Source of the DNA: DATFES01 sp035457725 | Lineage (GTDB): Bacteria > Pseudomonadota > Alphaproteobacteria > CACIAM-22H2 | Length of the DNA: 23,966 nucleotides | Assembly (NCBI GenBank): GCA_035457725.1 | Contig: DATIBC010000118.1 | Location: 1 to 23,966, forward strand | Direction: 5' to 3' | Shown: piece after piece, positions 1 through 7,619 of the stretch | Numbering within the stretch: position 1 is the first letter of the stretch | How the letters are laid out: every line of letters starts with the position of its first letter | Made by a program: the position numbers and the translations under genes | The notes under the pieces: generated by a model | What the model saw: only the letters and a program-made list of their open reading frames with translations | Database searches by the model: none | What the model was told of the DNA's origin: nothing

Positions 1-342
1 CTCGATCGCGGCCATGACTTCGCCGAACGACCCCCCAAGGAGCCGGTCAAAGTGTTCGAGGGCACGGCTGGCGAGGCGGCGGCGGCGTTTCCGCGCCACT
101 TCAACGTAGCTGTCGCGCTCAGCCTCGGCGGGATCGGCTTCGAGCGCACCACGGTCGAGGTCTGGGTCGATCCCGACATTCCAGGCGCGATCCATCAAAT
201 CGAAGTCGACGCCGAGGATATCGGACTCACCATGCAGAGCCGCAACCGGCCATCGGCCAATCCGCGCACCAGCCGGATCGTCGCGCCGAGTATCATCGCC
301 GCGCTGCGGGCGATGGTTGCGCCGGTCGTCGTCGGGAGCTGA
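1..342 (+). CDS. L-aspartate dehydrogenase, C-terminal part (5' end outside window)
   Basis: This is the open 3' end of a gene entering from the left; about 113 residues are visible before the TGA at 340-342. The sequence resembles the C-terminal domain of the DUF108/aspartate dehydrogenase family (NAD(P)-dependent interconversion of L-aspartate and iminosuccinate/oxaloacetate). Visible family-like stretches are VALSLGGIGFERTTVEVWVDP, a mid-domain run QIEVDAEDIGLTMQSRNRPS, and the ending NPRTSRIVAPSIIAALRAM, where NP-x-TS-x-(I/V) is typical. The Rossmann domain lies outside the window, so cofactor preference cannot be judged. A 180 bp gap separates it from the next gene, so it may belong to a separate upstream unit. 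In known organisms such enzymes accompany aspartate catabolism, NAD synthesis or the beta-hydroxyaspartate cycle; none of these partners is visible here. Confidence 0.85.
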   Translation, partial: LDRGHDFAERPPKEPVKVFEGTAGEAAAAFPRHFNVAVALSLGGIGFERTTVEVWVDPDIPGAIHQIEVDAEDIGLTMQSRNRPSANPRTSRIVAPSIIAALRAMVAPVVVGS

Positions 343-368
343 CCCACGCGGAACACCGGGGGCGACGA

Positions 369-397
369 TTGACAAGCGGCGAGGGGAGGGATTTGCT
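369..397 (+). promoter_or_regulatory. Candidate sigma70-type promoter for the TAXI-TRAP unit
   Basis: A perfect TTGACA hexamer at 369-374 is followed after 17 bp by TTTGCT (392-397), which matches only three of six positions of the -10 consensus. It lies in the 180 bp gap before the TAXI receptor gene, the right place for a promoter of that unit. The -10 match is poor, so this is only a candidate. Nothing else is obvious in 343-522 apart from the strong ribosome binding site GGAGAGGGAG just before 523. Confidence 0.3.
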
Positions 398-522
398 GCG
401 CTTTAGCGATCGCGGGAGGCGGGGGCGCTATTGATCGCGCGTGAGCCGCATTTGCGTTCCGATACCCTCCGGTCCTCAGGCCGTTCGGTCGATATCGAAG
501 CGGAAACCAGGGAGAGGGAGTC

Positions 523-1494
523 ATGAGCAAAGCATTCGCAGGACTTGCGTTTGCCGTCGGCGTATCGCTGGCGGCGTCGACTGCGGCGAGCGCGCAGACG
601 GTCGAGTGGGTGGCGGGACAGCTCGGTGGTGGTTGGTACGTAATGTCGACCGGCATGGCGAAGTTGGTTCAGGACAAGAACCCCGGCCTCAACGTTCGTG
701 TGGTTCCGGGCGGTGGAACCGCCAACCCGTCGAAGATCGAGCAGGGCCAGAGCCAGCTCGGCATGGGTCTCGACATCTTCGCCAAGGCGGCGCGCGACGG
801 CGTGGGGATCTATCAGGGCAAGCCCCATGCCAAGGTGATGATGATCGGACAGAGCTTTTCGGACAATTATCTGCACGTGATGCGGGCCGAAGGCGCCAAT
901 CTCGGCTTCGCCGAGATCTTCAAGACGCCGAACATCAAGATCGGCGTCACCAAGGCGGGATCATCCGACGAGATGACGTTCCGCTTCGTGCAGGAATATT
1001 ACGGCACGTCGTACGACAAAATGCGGGGCAGCGGCGCGCGCATCGTCCAGGGCGATTACAACGAACTCGCCTCGGCGTGGAAGGACCGCCACGTCGACTA
1101 CATGTTCATCGTGCTGGGAATTCCCGGCGCCGCGGTGATCGACATGTCGCAGGGCCGCAAGGGCGAGCTGCTGGCGTGGCCGAGCGACCTGGTCGAGGCG
1201 TTCTCCAAGAAATACGGGTATTCCAAGGGCGTATTCCCAGCGACGACGTACCCAACGCTGCAGAAGGGCCCGGTCAACACCATCATCATGGCGACGACGT
1301 TGATGGTGTCGTCCGATCTCAGCGACGAGGTCGTCTACAAGGTCACCAAGACGCTGTGCGAGAACCAGGCCGACCTGCCGAAGATCCACGCCAGCATGGA
1401 TGTGTTCGACTGCAAGAAGGCGGTAGACACCCGTCCGGTGCCGGTCCATCCCGGCGCGCTCAAATACTACAAGGAGCGCGGCATCGCCAGCTGA
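523..1494 (+). CDS. TAXI-family TRAP transporter solute-binding receptor
   Basis: This encodes a 323-residue periplasmic receptor of a TRAP transporter. It binds the solute and delivers it to the fused permease encoded next. Residues 1-25 are a Sec signal peptide with hydrophobic core GLAFAVGVSLAAS and probable cleavage after ASA. The mature start (WVAGQLGGGWYVMSTGMAKL) has the TAXI hallmark of a Gly-rich turn followed by a helix, and VVPGGGTANPSKIEQGQSQLG is the conserved ligand-pocket region. The length is usual for the family. The start is secure, because GGAGAGGGAG sits just upstream of the ATG. TAXI receptors are known mostly for small organic acids or amino acids, and the ligand cannot be deduced here. 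A perfect 11 bp stem-loop follows the stop and may raise receptor expression relative to the permease. Confidence 0.93.
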   Translation: MSKAFAGLAFAVGVSLAASTAASAQTVEWVAGQLGGGWYVMSTGMAKLVQDKNPGLNVRVVPGGGTANPSKIEQGQSQLGMGLDIFAKAARDGVGIYQGKPHAKVMMIGQSFSDNYLHVMRAEGANLGFAEIFKTPNIKIGVTKAGSSDEMTFRFVQEYYGTSYDKMRGSGARIVQGDYNELASAWKDRHVDYMFIVLGIPGAAVIDMSQGRKGELLAWPSDLVEAFSKKYGYSKGVFPATTYPTLQKGPVNTIIMATTLMVSSDLSDEVVYKVTKTLCENQADLPKIHASMDVFDCKKAVDTRPVPVHPGALKYYKERGIAS

Positions 1495-1508
1495 CCGCTT
1501 GCAGCGCC

Positions 1509-1547
1509 ACGGCCCGGGACGCCATCCGGTCGCACCTCCCGGGCCGT
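1509..1547 (+). repeat. GC-rich stem-loop between receptor and permease genes
   Basis: The 11 bp arm ACGGCCCGGGA (1509-1519) is perfectly complementary to TCCCGGGCCGT (1537-1547), with a 17 nt loop. It lies 14 bp after the receptor stop and 35 bp before the permease start. No T-run follows, so it does not look like a complete intrinsic terminator. An mRNA-stabilising or partially attenuating stem that gives more receptor than permease is the likeliest role (inference). Confidence 0.6.
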
Positions 1548-1582
1548 AGCAGCTAGCACCATCCACGGCTTAGCTTGACGCC

Positions 1583-3490
1583 ATGCGCCAGTTAACCGGC
1601 TGGACCGGGGCGGCGATCGCGATCTGGGCGGCCGGAACGACGCTGTTCCATCTCTATACGGCGGCGTTCGGTTTCATCGAGCCGCGCGAGATGCGCTCGA
1701 TCCATTTGCTGCTGTTGGTTCCCATCGCGTTCATGCTGTATCCGGCGCGGCCAGGAAGATCGCCGGCCGATCGTCCGTCGGTCGTCGACTGGCTGTTGGC
1801 GGCGCTCGCCATCCCGCCCAATCTCTATTCCTACCTCGAGGCCAACCGGATCAACCTGCGCTTCGAGAATGTGACCCCGCTCGAGACGCCGGAGCTCGTT
1901 TTCGGCGCGCTATTGACCGCGCTCATCATCGAGGCGCTGCGCCGTGCGGTGACGCCGGTGCTGGCCGGGCTCCTCGGACTCGGGGTCGTCTATCTTTTCG
2001 TAAGCGAGCACATGCCGGGCATCCTTTATTACCGAAACATGCCGCTCTCGGAGATCATCGAGACGATGTTCCTGCTCAACGGCATGGGAATCTACGGGTC
2101 GATCACCGGCATCTCGGCGACGATGGTGTCGATCTTCATCGCCTTCGGCGCCATGGTGGAGGTGAGCGGGCTGGGGCGGTTCTTCCACAATCTCGGCACC
2201 AGGGTCGCCGGCCGCCAGTCGGGCGGGCCGGCCAAGGTCGAGGTGCTGTCCTCGGCGCTGTTCGGCACCATCAGCGGTTCGTCCACCGCCAACGTCTTCG
2301 CCACCGGCTCGTTCACCATCCCGGCGATGATCAAGCTCGGCTACAAGCGGCATTTCGCCGGCGGAGTCGAGGCTTCGGCGAGCGTCGGCGGCCAGATCAT
2401 GCCGCCAGTGATGGGCGCGGGCGCCTTCGTCATGGCCGAGATCACCAACATTCCCTATTCGCAAATCGTCATCGCCGCGATTCTCGGATCGCTGCTGTAC
2501 TTCGCGATGATTCTCGTCAGCGTCCATTTCGAGGCGAAGCACTTGCGTCTGCAGGGTTGCGACCCGAGCGAAATCCCGAGCTGGCGCGAGGTCCTGCGCG
2601 ACGTCCATCTGCTGATCCCGGTCTTCGTCCTGATGATTCTTCTATTCGAGAACTACTCGCCGCACTACGCGGCCTTCTGGTCGATCGTCACGACGTTCGT
2701 CGTCTCGTGGCTGCGCAAGGACACGCGAATCGGACCGCGGCTGGCCTTCAAGATATTCGCCAACGCCGGGCGAAACATGACCATCGTCGCCCTGGCGTGC
2801 GCCGGTGCCAGCATGTTCGTCGCCTGCCTGACGGTGACCGGTCTGGTGATATCGATCTCCAACATCATCACCTCGGTGTCACAAGGGAACATCCTGATCG
2901 CCGGCGCGATGCTGATGATCACGACGCTGATCCTCGGCATGGGCGTACCGACCACCGCGGCATACGTGATCGGCGCCTCGGTCGGTGCGCCGACGCTATT
3001 GGCGATGGGCGTTCCGACCCTTTCGGCGCACATGTTCGTCTTTTACTTCTCGATCCTCGCCGACGCGACGCCGCCGGTCTCGGTCGCATCCTACGCTGCG
3101 GCGTCGATCGCCCGCGCCGATCCAATGCGGACCGGCCTGGTGGCGTTCCGCCTCGCCATCGCCGGGTTCGTCGTCGGCTTCAGTTATCTCTACACGCCGG
3201 CGCTGCTGATGCGCGGGGCGCCGCTCGACATCGCGGCGGAAGTGGCGGTCAATTTCCTCGGCCTGACGCTGCTTGCTTCGGCGCTCGCCGGCTATTTCCG
3301 CGGCGACCTCGCGATTCCATGGCGTCTCGCGATCGGACTGGCGGGGTTGCTCCTCGTCCTCTTCGAGCAGGGTTCGGTGCCGCTGCGCATCGCCGCCGAA
3401 TGCGCCGTGATCGCCGCGCTGGTGACCGCGCCGCATTGGTTCGCGCCCATCGAACGCGCCGCCCCGGCGCCGCGCGGCGCCGAGGACTGA
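1583..3490 (+). CDS. TRAP transporter fused DctQM-type permease
   Basis: This encodes a 635-residue inner-membrane protein that fuses the small (Q) and large (M) TRAP permease subunits, the form normally paired with TAXI receptors. The first ~120 residues carry Q-like helices (GAAIAIWAAGTTLFHLY, then HLLLLVPIAFMLYPA). The remainder is M-type, with many helices and family motifs: GTISGSSTANVFATGSFTIP, GGQIMPPVMGAGAFVMAE and, near residue 450, LGMGVPTTAAYVIGASVGAP. It ends with further helices and a short Arg/Pro tail. It probably couples Na+ or H+ symport to solute entry, as known for TRAP systems. The ATG at 1583 has only a weak upstream ribosome site and is preceded by a stem-loop, consistent with lower expression than the receptor. 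The next gene begins 2 bp after the stop. Confidence 0.93.
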   Translation: MRQLTGWTGAAIAIWAAGTTLFHLYTAAFGFIEPREMRSIHLLLLVPIAFMLYPARPGRSPADRPSVVDWLLAALAIPPNLYSYLEANRINLRFENVTPLETPELVFGALLTALIIEALRRAVTPVLAGLLGLGVVYLFVSEHMPGILYYRNMPLSEIIETMFLLNGMGIYGSITGISATMVSIFIAFGAMVEVSGLGRFFHNLGTRVAGRQSGGPAKVEVLSSALFGTISGSSTANVFATGSFTIPAMIKLGYKRHFAGGVEASASVGGQIMPPVMGAGAFVMAEITNIPYSQIVIAAILGSLLYFAMILVSVHFEAKHLRLQGCDPSEIPSWREVLRDVHLLIPVFVLMILLFENYSPHYAAFWSIVTTFVVSWLRKDTRIGPRLAFKIFANAGRNMTIVALACAGASMFVACLTVTGLVISISNIITSVSQGNILIAGAMLMITTLILGMGVPTTAAYVIGASVGAPTLLAMGVPTLSAHMFVFYFSILADATPPVSVASYAAASIARADPMRTGLVAFRLAIAGFVVGFSYLYTPALLMRGAPLDIAAEVAVNFLGLTLLASALAGYFRGDLAIPWRLAIGLAGLLLVLFEQGSVPLRIAAECAVIAALVTAPHWFAPIERAAPAPRGAED

Positions 3491-3492
3491 CG

Positions 3493-4653
3493 GTGAATCT
3501 CGAAGCGATTGATCGCGGCGCGCGCCTTGACGGCGATCTGCGGATCACCGCGATGACCGTCTTCGTGGTGCGCTGGCCGCTCAAGATGAAGCGGCGTCAC
3601 GGCGTTGGCGACATCGAGCGCACGATGCCCGGCGTGATCGTGCAAATCGCCACCGACTCCGGGATCGTCGGCTGGGGCGAGGCCGCGCCATGGGCGGTGT
3701 TCACCGGCACCGCCGAGGCCAACGCCCAGGCGATTCATGTCTACTTCCGGCCGCTGCTGATCGGCGCCGATCCGACCCGCGTGACGGCGCTCATGGAGGC
3801 GATCGATCACGCGGTGGTCGGCCATGGCGAAGCCAAGGCGGCGGTCGAGATGGCATTGCTCGACATCGTAGGCAAGCGCCTGGCCGCGCCGGTCCACGCC
3901 TTGCTCGGCGGCGCCGTGCGCGACTCGATTCCGCTCAGCGTTTCGATCGCCAATCCGGATTTCGACGAGGATTTGGCGCTGGCGCAGCGGCTGACCCGCG
4001 AAGGCGTCGGCATCTTCAAGGTCAAGACGGGGTTTCTCGATCATGCGCAGGACCTCGCTCGCATGGAGCGGCTTCGCGCCGAGCTCCCGCGCCACGTCGA
4101 CCTTCGCATCGACTACAATCAGGGGCTGGCGCCATGGGACGCGTTGGCGAAGGTTCGCGACATGGAGCGGTTTCGTCCGACCTTCATCGAGCAGCCGGTG
4201 CCGCGCGACCAGCGCGCCGCCATGGGCGCAATCGCCCGCGCGCTCGACACGCCGATCATGGCCGATGAGAGCGTGTTCAGCCCGCAGGAGGCGATCGAGC
4301 TGGCGCGCGAACGCTACGCCGATCTCATCAGCGTCAAGATCATGAAGAGCGGCGGTATCTTCAAGGCGCGCGAAATCGCCGCGATCGCCGGCGCGGCCGG
4401 AATCGCCGGTTACGGCGGCACGATGTTCGAGGGCGGCATCGCGATCGCCGCCGGATTGCATATGGTCGCGGCGACGCCGAACGTCTCGCTGGGCGCCGAG
4501 TTCTACACCTCGACCTATGTCATGGGGGTCGAGGTATTAGCGACGCCCATCCGCATCGCGAACGGTAGAACGCAGGTTCCGACCGGTCCCGGGCTCGGAG
4601 TCGTGGTGGACGAAGATCGGGTCCGCTCGATCGCCACGACGGTTCTGCCATGA
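3493..4653 (+). CDS. Enolase-superfamily enzyme, muconate lactonizing (MLE) subgroup
   Basis: This 386-residue protein starts at GTG 3493, 2 bp after the permease stop; an internal ATG at 3553 would still leave a complete capping domain. It has an N-terminal capping domain and a C-terminal TIM barrel. Visible catalytic residues are the KxK pair K176/K178 (FKVKTGF), metal ligands D207 (RIDYNQG), E233 (FIEQPVP) and D258 (MADES), and the opposing lysine K282 (SVKIMKSGG). Two lysines on opposite barrel faces define the MLE subgroup, which includes cycloisomerases, dipeptide epimerases and hydroxyproline-betaine or N-acylamino-acid racemases. All act by abstracting a proton alpha to a carboxylate. 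The exact reaction is not predictable. It lies between a carboxylate-type importer and an MmgE/PrpD gene, so an epimerase or cycloisomerase in a catabolic route is likely. Confidence 0.88.
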   Translation: MNLEAIDRGARLDGDLRITAMTVFVVRWPLKMKRRHGVGDIERTMPGVIVQIATDSGIVGWGEAAPWAVFTGTAEANAQAIHVYFRPLLIGADPTRVTALMEAIDHAVVGHGEAKAAVEMALLDIVGKRLAAPVHALLGGAVRDSIPLSVSIANPDFDEDLALAQRLTREGVGIFKVKTGFLDHAQDLARMERLRAELPRHVDLRIDYNQGLAPWDALAKVRDMERFRPTFIEQPVPRDQRAAMGAIARALDTPIMADESVFSPQEAIELARERYADLISVKIMKSGGIFKAREIAAIAGAAGIAGYGGTMFEGGIAIAAGLHMVAATPNVSLGAEFYTSTYVMGVEVLATPIRIANGRTQVPTGPGLGVVVDEDRVRSIATTVLP

Positions 4654-6047
4654 GCCATCGATCGGCGCGCTCCCTCACCCAAGCCCTTGCGCAATACGTT
4701 GCGACGTTGGCGCCCGGCGACGTTCCGACAGCGGTTCGGCGACGCGCGGTGGAGATGGTGCTCGATGGCTCCGGCGCGTTGTTGGCGGCGGCCGACCCTC
4801 GGCTTTCGACCGCGCGCCGCATCGTCGCCTTCGCGCGCGGGCAAGGCGGCGCGCCGCAGGCGACCGTCGTCGGGCACGGTTTCCGCACCGGCGCGGCGCT
4901 GGCGGCGCTCGCCAACGGCACGATGGGCTATGCTTGCGACGTCGAGCCGCATCACCCCGAAGGCGTGTTGCATCCGATCGCGGTGATGGTGCCGAGCGCC
5001 CTTGCGATGTCCGAGATCGCCGCCGCAAGCGGCGAGCGAATGATGACGGCCGTCGTGCTCGGCTGCGAAATCGAGTACCGGCTGTCGATGGCGCTCGGTC
5101 CGGTCGAGCAATACAATCTTGGCTTTCATCCATCGGCCGTGTGCGGCTGCTTCGGCGCGACCGCCGCGGCGGCGTTCCTGCTCGGCCTCGACACGGAGAA
5201 GGTCGAGCGGGCGTTCGGCCTTGCCGGCTGCCAGGCATCGGGCCTGATGGCGTGGGAGACCGATCCGAGCGAGAACGCGCGCCCCTTCCAGATGGGCATG
5301 GCGGCGCGCAACGGCGTCACCGCCGCGATGCTCGCCGGCGAGGGCTTCGGCGGCCCAACGGGCATCTTCGATTCCGGGCACACGGTGTTCGGCGCCTTCA
5401 GCCGCAACCCGAGCCCGCGACGGCTGGTCGAGGATCTCGGGAGCAAATTCGACGGGATCATGGAGCTGGCCATCAAGCCCTATTCCAGCGTCTCGTTTCT
5501 TCATCCGGCGCTCGATGCGCTGCTCGGACTGGCCCGCGAGAACGAGCTGACGATCACCGACATCGACCGCATCACGCTGCGCTTTCCAAGCTCCGGCACG
5601 CACTGCATCGACGACAACCCGCTGAAGAGCCATTGCGCGCAATACATACTGCCGGTCGCCTTGTCTTCTCCCGGTCTTGACGTCATCGATTTGTTCGTCG
5701 ACCGGCGCGACGGCGATCCCGAGGTCCGTCGCTTGTCGCAGCGCGTGACGGTGGTACGCGACGACGAGCTCGATCGGGAGTTTCCCGCTCGCTATGCCAG
5801 CGTAATCGAGGTGACGACCCGGGATGGGCGCCGCTTCTCGCGCCGCAACGACGTCGCTCGGGGCTATCCCGAAACGCCAATGAGCGTCGAGGAGCGCGTG
5901 GCCAAATACGAACGGTTGGCCGGGGCGATCGCCAGCCCGGCGCGCGTCGCCGAGCTCAAGCGAACGATCGAGGGCCTATGGCAAGCGCCAAGCATCACCG
6001 CGTACGCCGCGCTGATGGGCGCGCCGCCCGATCCGTCGGCACGCTAA
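4650..6047 (+). CDS. MmgE/PrpD family protein with non-canonical active site
   Basis: This encodes a 465-residue protein of the MmgE/PrpD fold (2-methylcitrate dehydratase, cis-aconitate decarboxylase, iminodisuccinate epimerase). The ATG overlaps the previous stop by 4 bp (ATGA), implying translational coupling. The helical domain runs to about residue 270 and the lid domain follows. Compared with cis-aconitate decarboxylase-like members, D97, H108, H160 and K276 are kept. The usual DFDDT stretch is replaced by DVEPHH (97-102), and the conserved Lys of the TKRLH motif is replaced by Arg211 (ENARPFQMG). The extra histidines H101 and H102 could be new ligands or bases. The fold assignment is firm. 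The reaction probably differs from the decarboxylase or dehydratase prototypes and is unknown. A second, canonical paralogue lies at 9119. Confidence 0.88.
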   Translation: MSHRSARSLTQALAQYVATLAPGDVPTAVRRRAVEMVLDGSGALLAAADPRLSTARRIVAFARGQGGAPQATVVGHGFRTGAALAALANGTMGYACDVEPHHPEGVLHPIAVMVPSALAMSEIAAASGERMMTAVVLGCEIEYRLSMALGPVEQYNLGFHPSAVCGCFGATAAAAFLLGLDTEKVERAFGLAGCQASGLMAWETDPSENARPFQMGMAARNGVTAAMLAGEGFGGPTGIFDSGHTVFGAFSRNPSPRRLVEDLGSKFDGIMELAIKPYSSVSFLHPALDALLGLARENELTITDIDRITLRFPSSGTHCIDDNPLKSHCAQYILPVALSSPGLDVIDLFVDRRDGDPEVRRLSQRVTVVRDDELDREFPARYASVIEVTTRDGRRFSRRNDVARGYPETPMSVEERVAKYERLAGAIASPARVAELKRTIEGLWQAPSITAYAALMGAPPDPSAR

Positions 6048-6072
6048 CCCGGTGGCACGCAAGGGCAATGCG

Positions 6073-6093
6073 GATTGTTTATTGTAGACAATC
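6073..6093. promoter_or_regulatory. Palindromic operator-like site upstream of tctC
   Basis: ATTGTAGACAAT (6081-6092) is a perfect inverted repeat (ATTGT-N2-ACAAT). A further GATTGT half-site at 6073-6078 pairs with ACAATC at 6088-6093. It is AT-rich in a GC-rich neighbourhood and lies 71 bp upstream of the tctC start, in the only sizeable gap of the left block. The spacing resembles operators of FadR/FCD-type GntR regulators (TTGTnnACAA-like), which often control TctABC operons. No such regulator gene is in the window. Confidence 0.55.
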
Positions 6094-6163
6094 AGCGGCG
6101 GGCTCCGCATGCTCTGGGAGGCCGGAAGGTCGCGCCTGAAGGGGCGAAAAAGGGAGGCAACCG

Positions 6164-7123
6164 ATGCTGACGAGAGGCTTGGCGCTAGGCGCTGCGTTTG
6201 CGATCGCGATCGCAAGCTACGCCGCCGAGGCGCAGACAAAGTACCCGCATTCGACGGTGACGCTGGTGACGCACTCGAGTCCGGGCGGCGGCAGTGACGT
6301 GTTCTTGCGCGAACTCGCCAAGCATCTCGGTCCGGCGATGGGCGTCAACTTCGTGGTCGAGAATGTTCGCGGCGGTAGCGGTGCCCGCGCCGTGGCCAAG
6401 GTGGCGCAGTCGCCGGCCGACGGCTCGATCTTCTACGCGACCACGCCGACCTACATTCAGACCACGCTGCTGAGCAAGCCCGAATATGGCTACGAGACGC
6501 TCGAGCCGCTGATGATCGTCTTCCTCGATCCGGAGGTGGTCTATACGCGCGCCCAATCGCCGTTCAAGTCGCTGGCCGACGCGGTCAATGACGCCAAGCA
6601 GAGTCCGGGCAAAGCCAAGTGGGGCGCCGCCAATCCGGCCTCGCTCGAGCGGGTCGCCTTCGAGCGGCTGAGCCGGATCACCGGCGCGCGCGCCGCGGTG
6701 GTGACGCACGAGGGCGGCGGCGACCTGATGATCAACGTGCTCAACGGGACGCTGGACATCGGCATCGGCGAGATCCAGGAGATCCGCGCACAGCTTGACG
6801 CCGGCCAGGTCCGTCTCCTGGCGGCGCTCACCGACATGCGGCTCGACCAGTTTCCCAACCTGACGACCGCCAAGGAGCAGGGCGTCGATCTCACCGTCAC
6901 CAAGTTCCGTGGCCTCGCTGGCCCCAAGGGCCTGCCCGCCGACGTCATCAAGGCTTGGGAGGAAGGGATGCAGAAGGTTCTCGCCAGCCCGGCATATAAG
7001 AAAGAGTACGAGCGCGAGAATCTCGTGCCGGCGTTCATGGGACACGCCAAAGCCGGCCCGTTCACCACCGAATTCGCCAAGGAAGTGACGGCGTCGCTGC
7101 GCGAGTTCGGCGTCGTCAAGTGA
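6164..7123 (+). CDS. tctC: Tripartite tricarboxylate transporter receptor (TctC/Bug family)
   Basis: This encodes a 319-residue periplasmic substrate-binding protein. Residues 1-25 form a signal peptide (LALGAAFAIAIASYAAEAQ). The mature protein opens with YPHSTVTLVTHSSPGGGSDVFLREL, the Bug-family N-terminal strand and Gly-rich carboxylate-binding loop. VENVRGGSGARAVAKVAQSPADGS follows, the conserved second element. AGPKGLPADVIKAWEEGMQKV near the C-terminus is also typical. These receptors bind carboxylates such as citrate, tartrate, phthalate or amino-dicarboxylates, and the ligand here is unknown. AGGGAGG lies 8 bp before the ATG. The gene is the first of a tctC-tctB-tctA-MmgE-SDR set and is preceded by the palindromic site at 6073-6093. 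Confidence 0.93.
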   Translation: MLTRGLALGAAFAIAIASYAAEAQTKYPHSTVTLVTHSSPGGGSDVFLRELAKHLGPAMGVNFVVENVRGGSGARAVAKVAQSPADGSIFYATTPTYIQTTLLSKPEYGYETLEPLMIVFLDPEVVYTRAQSPFKSLADAVNDAKQSPGKAKWGAANPASLERVAFERLSRITGARAAVVTHEGGGDLMINVLNGTLDIGIGEIQEIRAQLDAGQVRLLAALTDMRLDQFPNLTTAKEQGVDLTVTKFRGLAGPKGLPADVIKAWEEGMQKVLASPAYKKEYERENLVPAFMGHAKAGPFTTEFAKEVTASLREFGVVK

Positions 7124-7132
7124 GGCGGCGGC

Positions 7133-7600
7133 GTGGCGAGGGAGATCGCGCTCGGTATTCTGGCGATGGCTCTTGCGGCGGCGTATTTTGATGCCGCCGC
7201 CGCGATCCAGGTAAGCCTGCTGTCCGATAAAGTCGGCGCCGGCGGCGTACCCAAGCTGCTGGCGATTGTCATGGGCGGTCTTGGAGCGGCGCAAATCGGT
7301 CGCGCGCTGCTGCGCCGAGGGGCTGACGCGCTAGCCGACGGCCCGCGGGGCGTGGCGACGCACGTTCGCGCAGCGATAATGCTCGCGATCGGCGCGGTCT
7401 ACATCGTCGTCACGCCGCTTCTAGGATATCCGCTCGCAATCGCCCTGCTGCTTTTCGTGGTGATCGTCTACTCCGGCCTGCCGCCGTCGCGGCACGTCAT
7501 CGTCGCCAGCTCGCTCGGCGCGCTCGTCTTCTGGCTGACTTTCGTCAAGCTGCTTGGCGTCGCCATGCCGGTCGGCGTTTGGCCGGCACTCCTCGGCTGA
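7133..7600 (+). CDS. tctB: Tripartite tricarboxylate transporter small membrane subunit TctB
   Basis: This encodes a 155-residue integral membrane protein with four predicted helices (IALGILAMALAAAYFDAAAA; LLAIVMGGLGAAQIGRAL; AAIMLAIGAVYIVVTPLLGY; and a C-terminal pair around ALLLFVVIVYSGLPP and ASSLGALVFWLTFVKL). Length, topology and position between tctC and tctA identify it; TctB sequences are otherwise poorly conserved. The GTG start at 7133 lies 9 bp after tctC, with a purine-rich GAGGCGGCG upstream. TctB forms the permease complex with TctA. Confidence 0.85.
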   Translation: MAREIALGILAMALAAAYFDAAAAIQVSLLSDKVGAGGVPKLLAIVMGGLGAAQIGRALLRRGADALADGPRGVATHVRAAIMLAIGAVYIVVTPLLGYPLAIALLLFVVIVYSGLPPSRHVIVASSLGALVFWLTFVKLLGVAMPVGVWPALLG

Positions 7601-7619
7601 TCATGGCGAAAGTGCAGGC

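Noticed and set aside
3292..4461. Long antisense open frame (389 codons) opposite the MLE-type enolase gene
   Set aside because: The product is low-complexity Arg/Asp/His-rich with no family features. The + strand frame has complete catalytic motifs, so this is a GC-rich shadow frame.
4515..5642. Long antisense open frame opposite the first MmgE/PrpD gene
   Set aside because: Composition is typical of a shadow frame and no recognisable domain was seen.
6185..7294. Long antisense open frame opposite tctC
   Set aside because: It is biased toward Arg/His/Asp without motifs; the + strand TctC is unambiguous.
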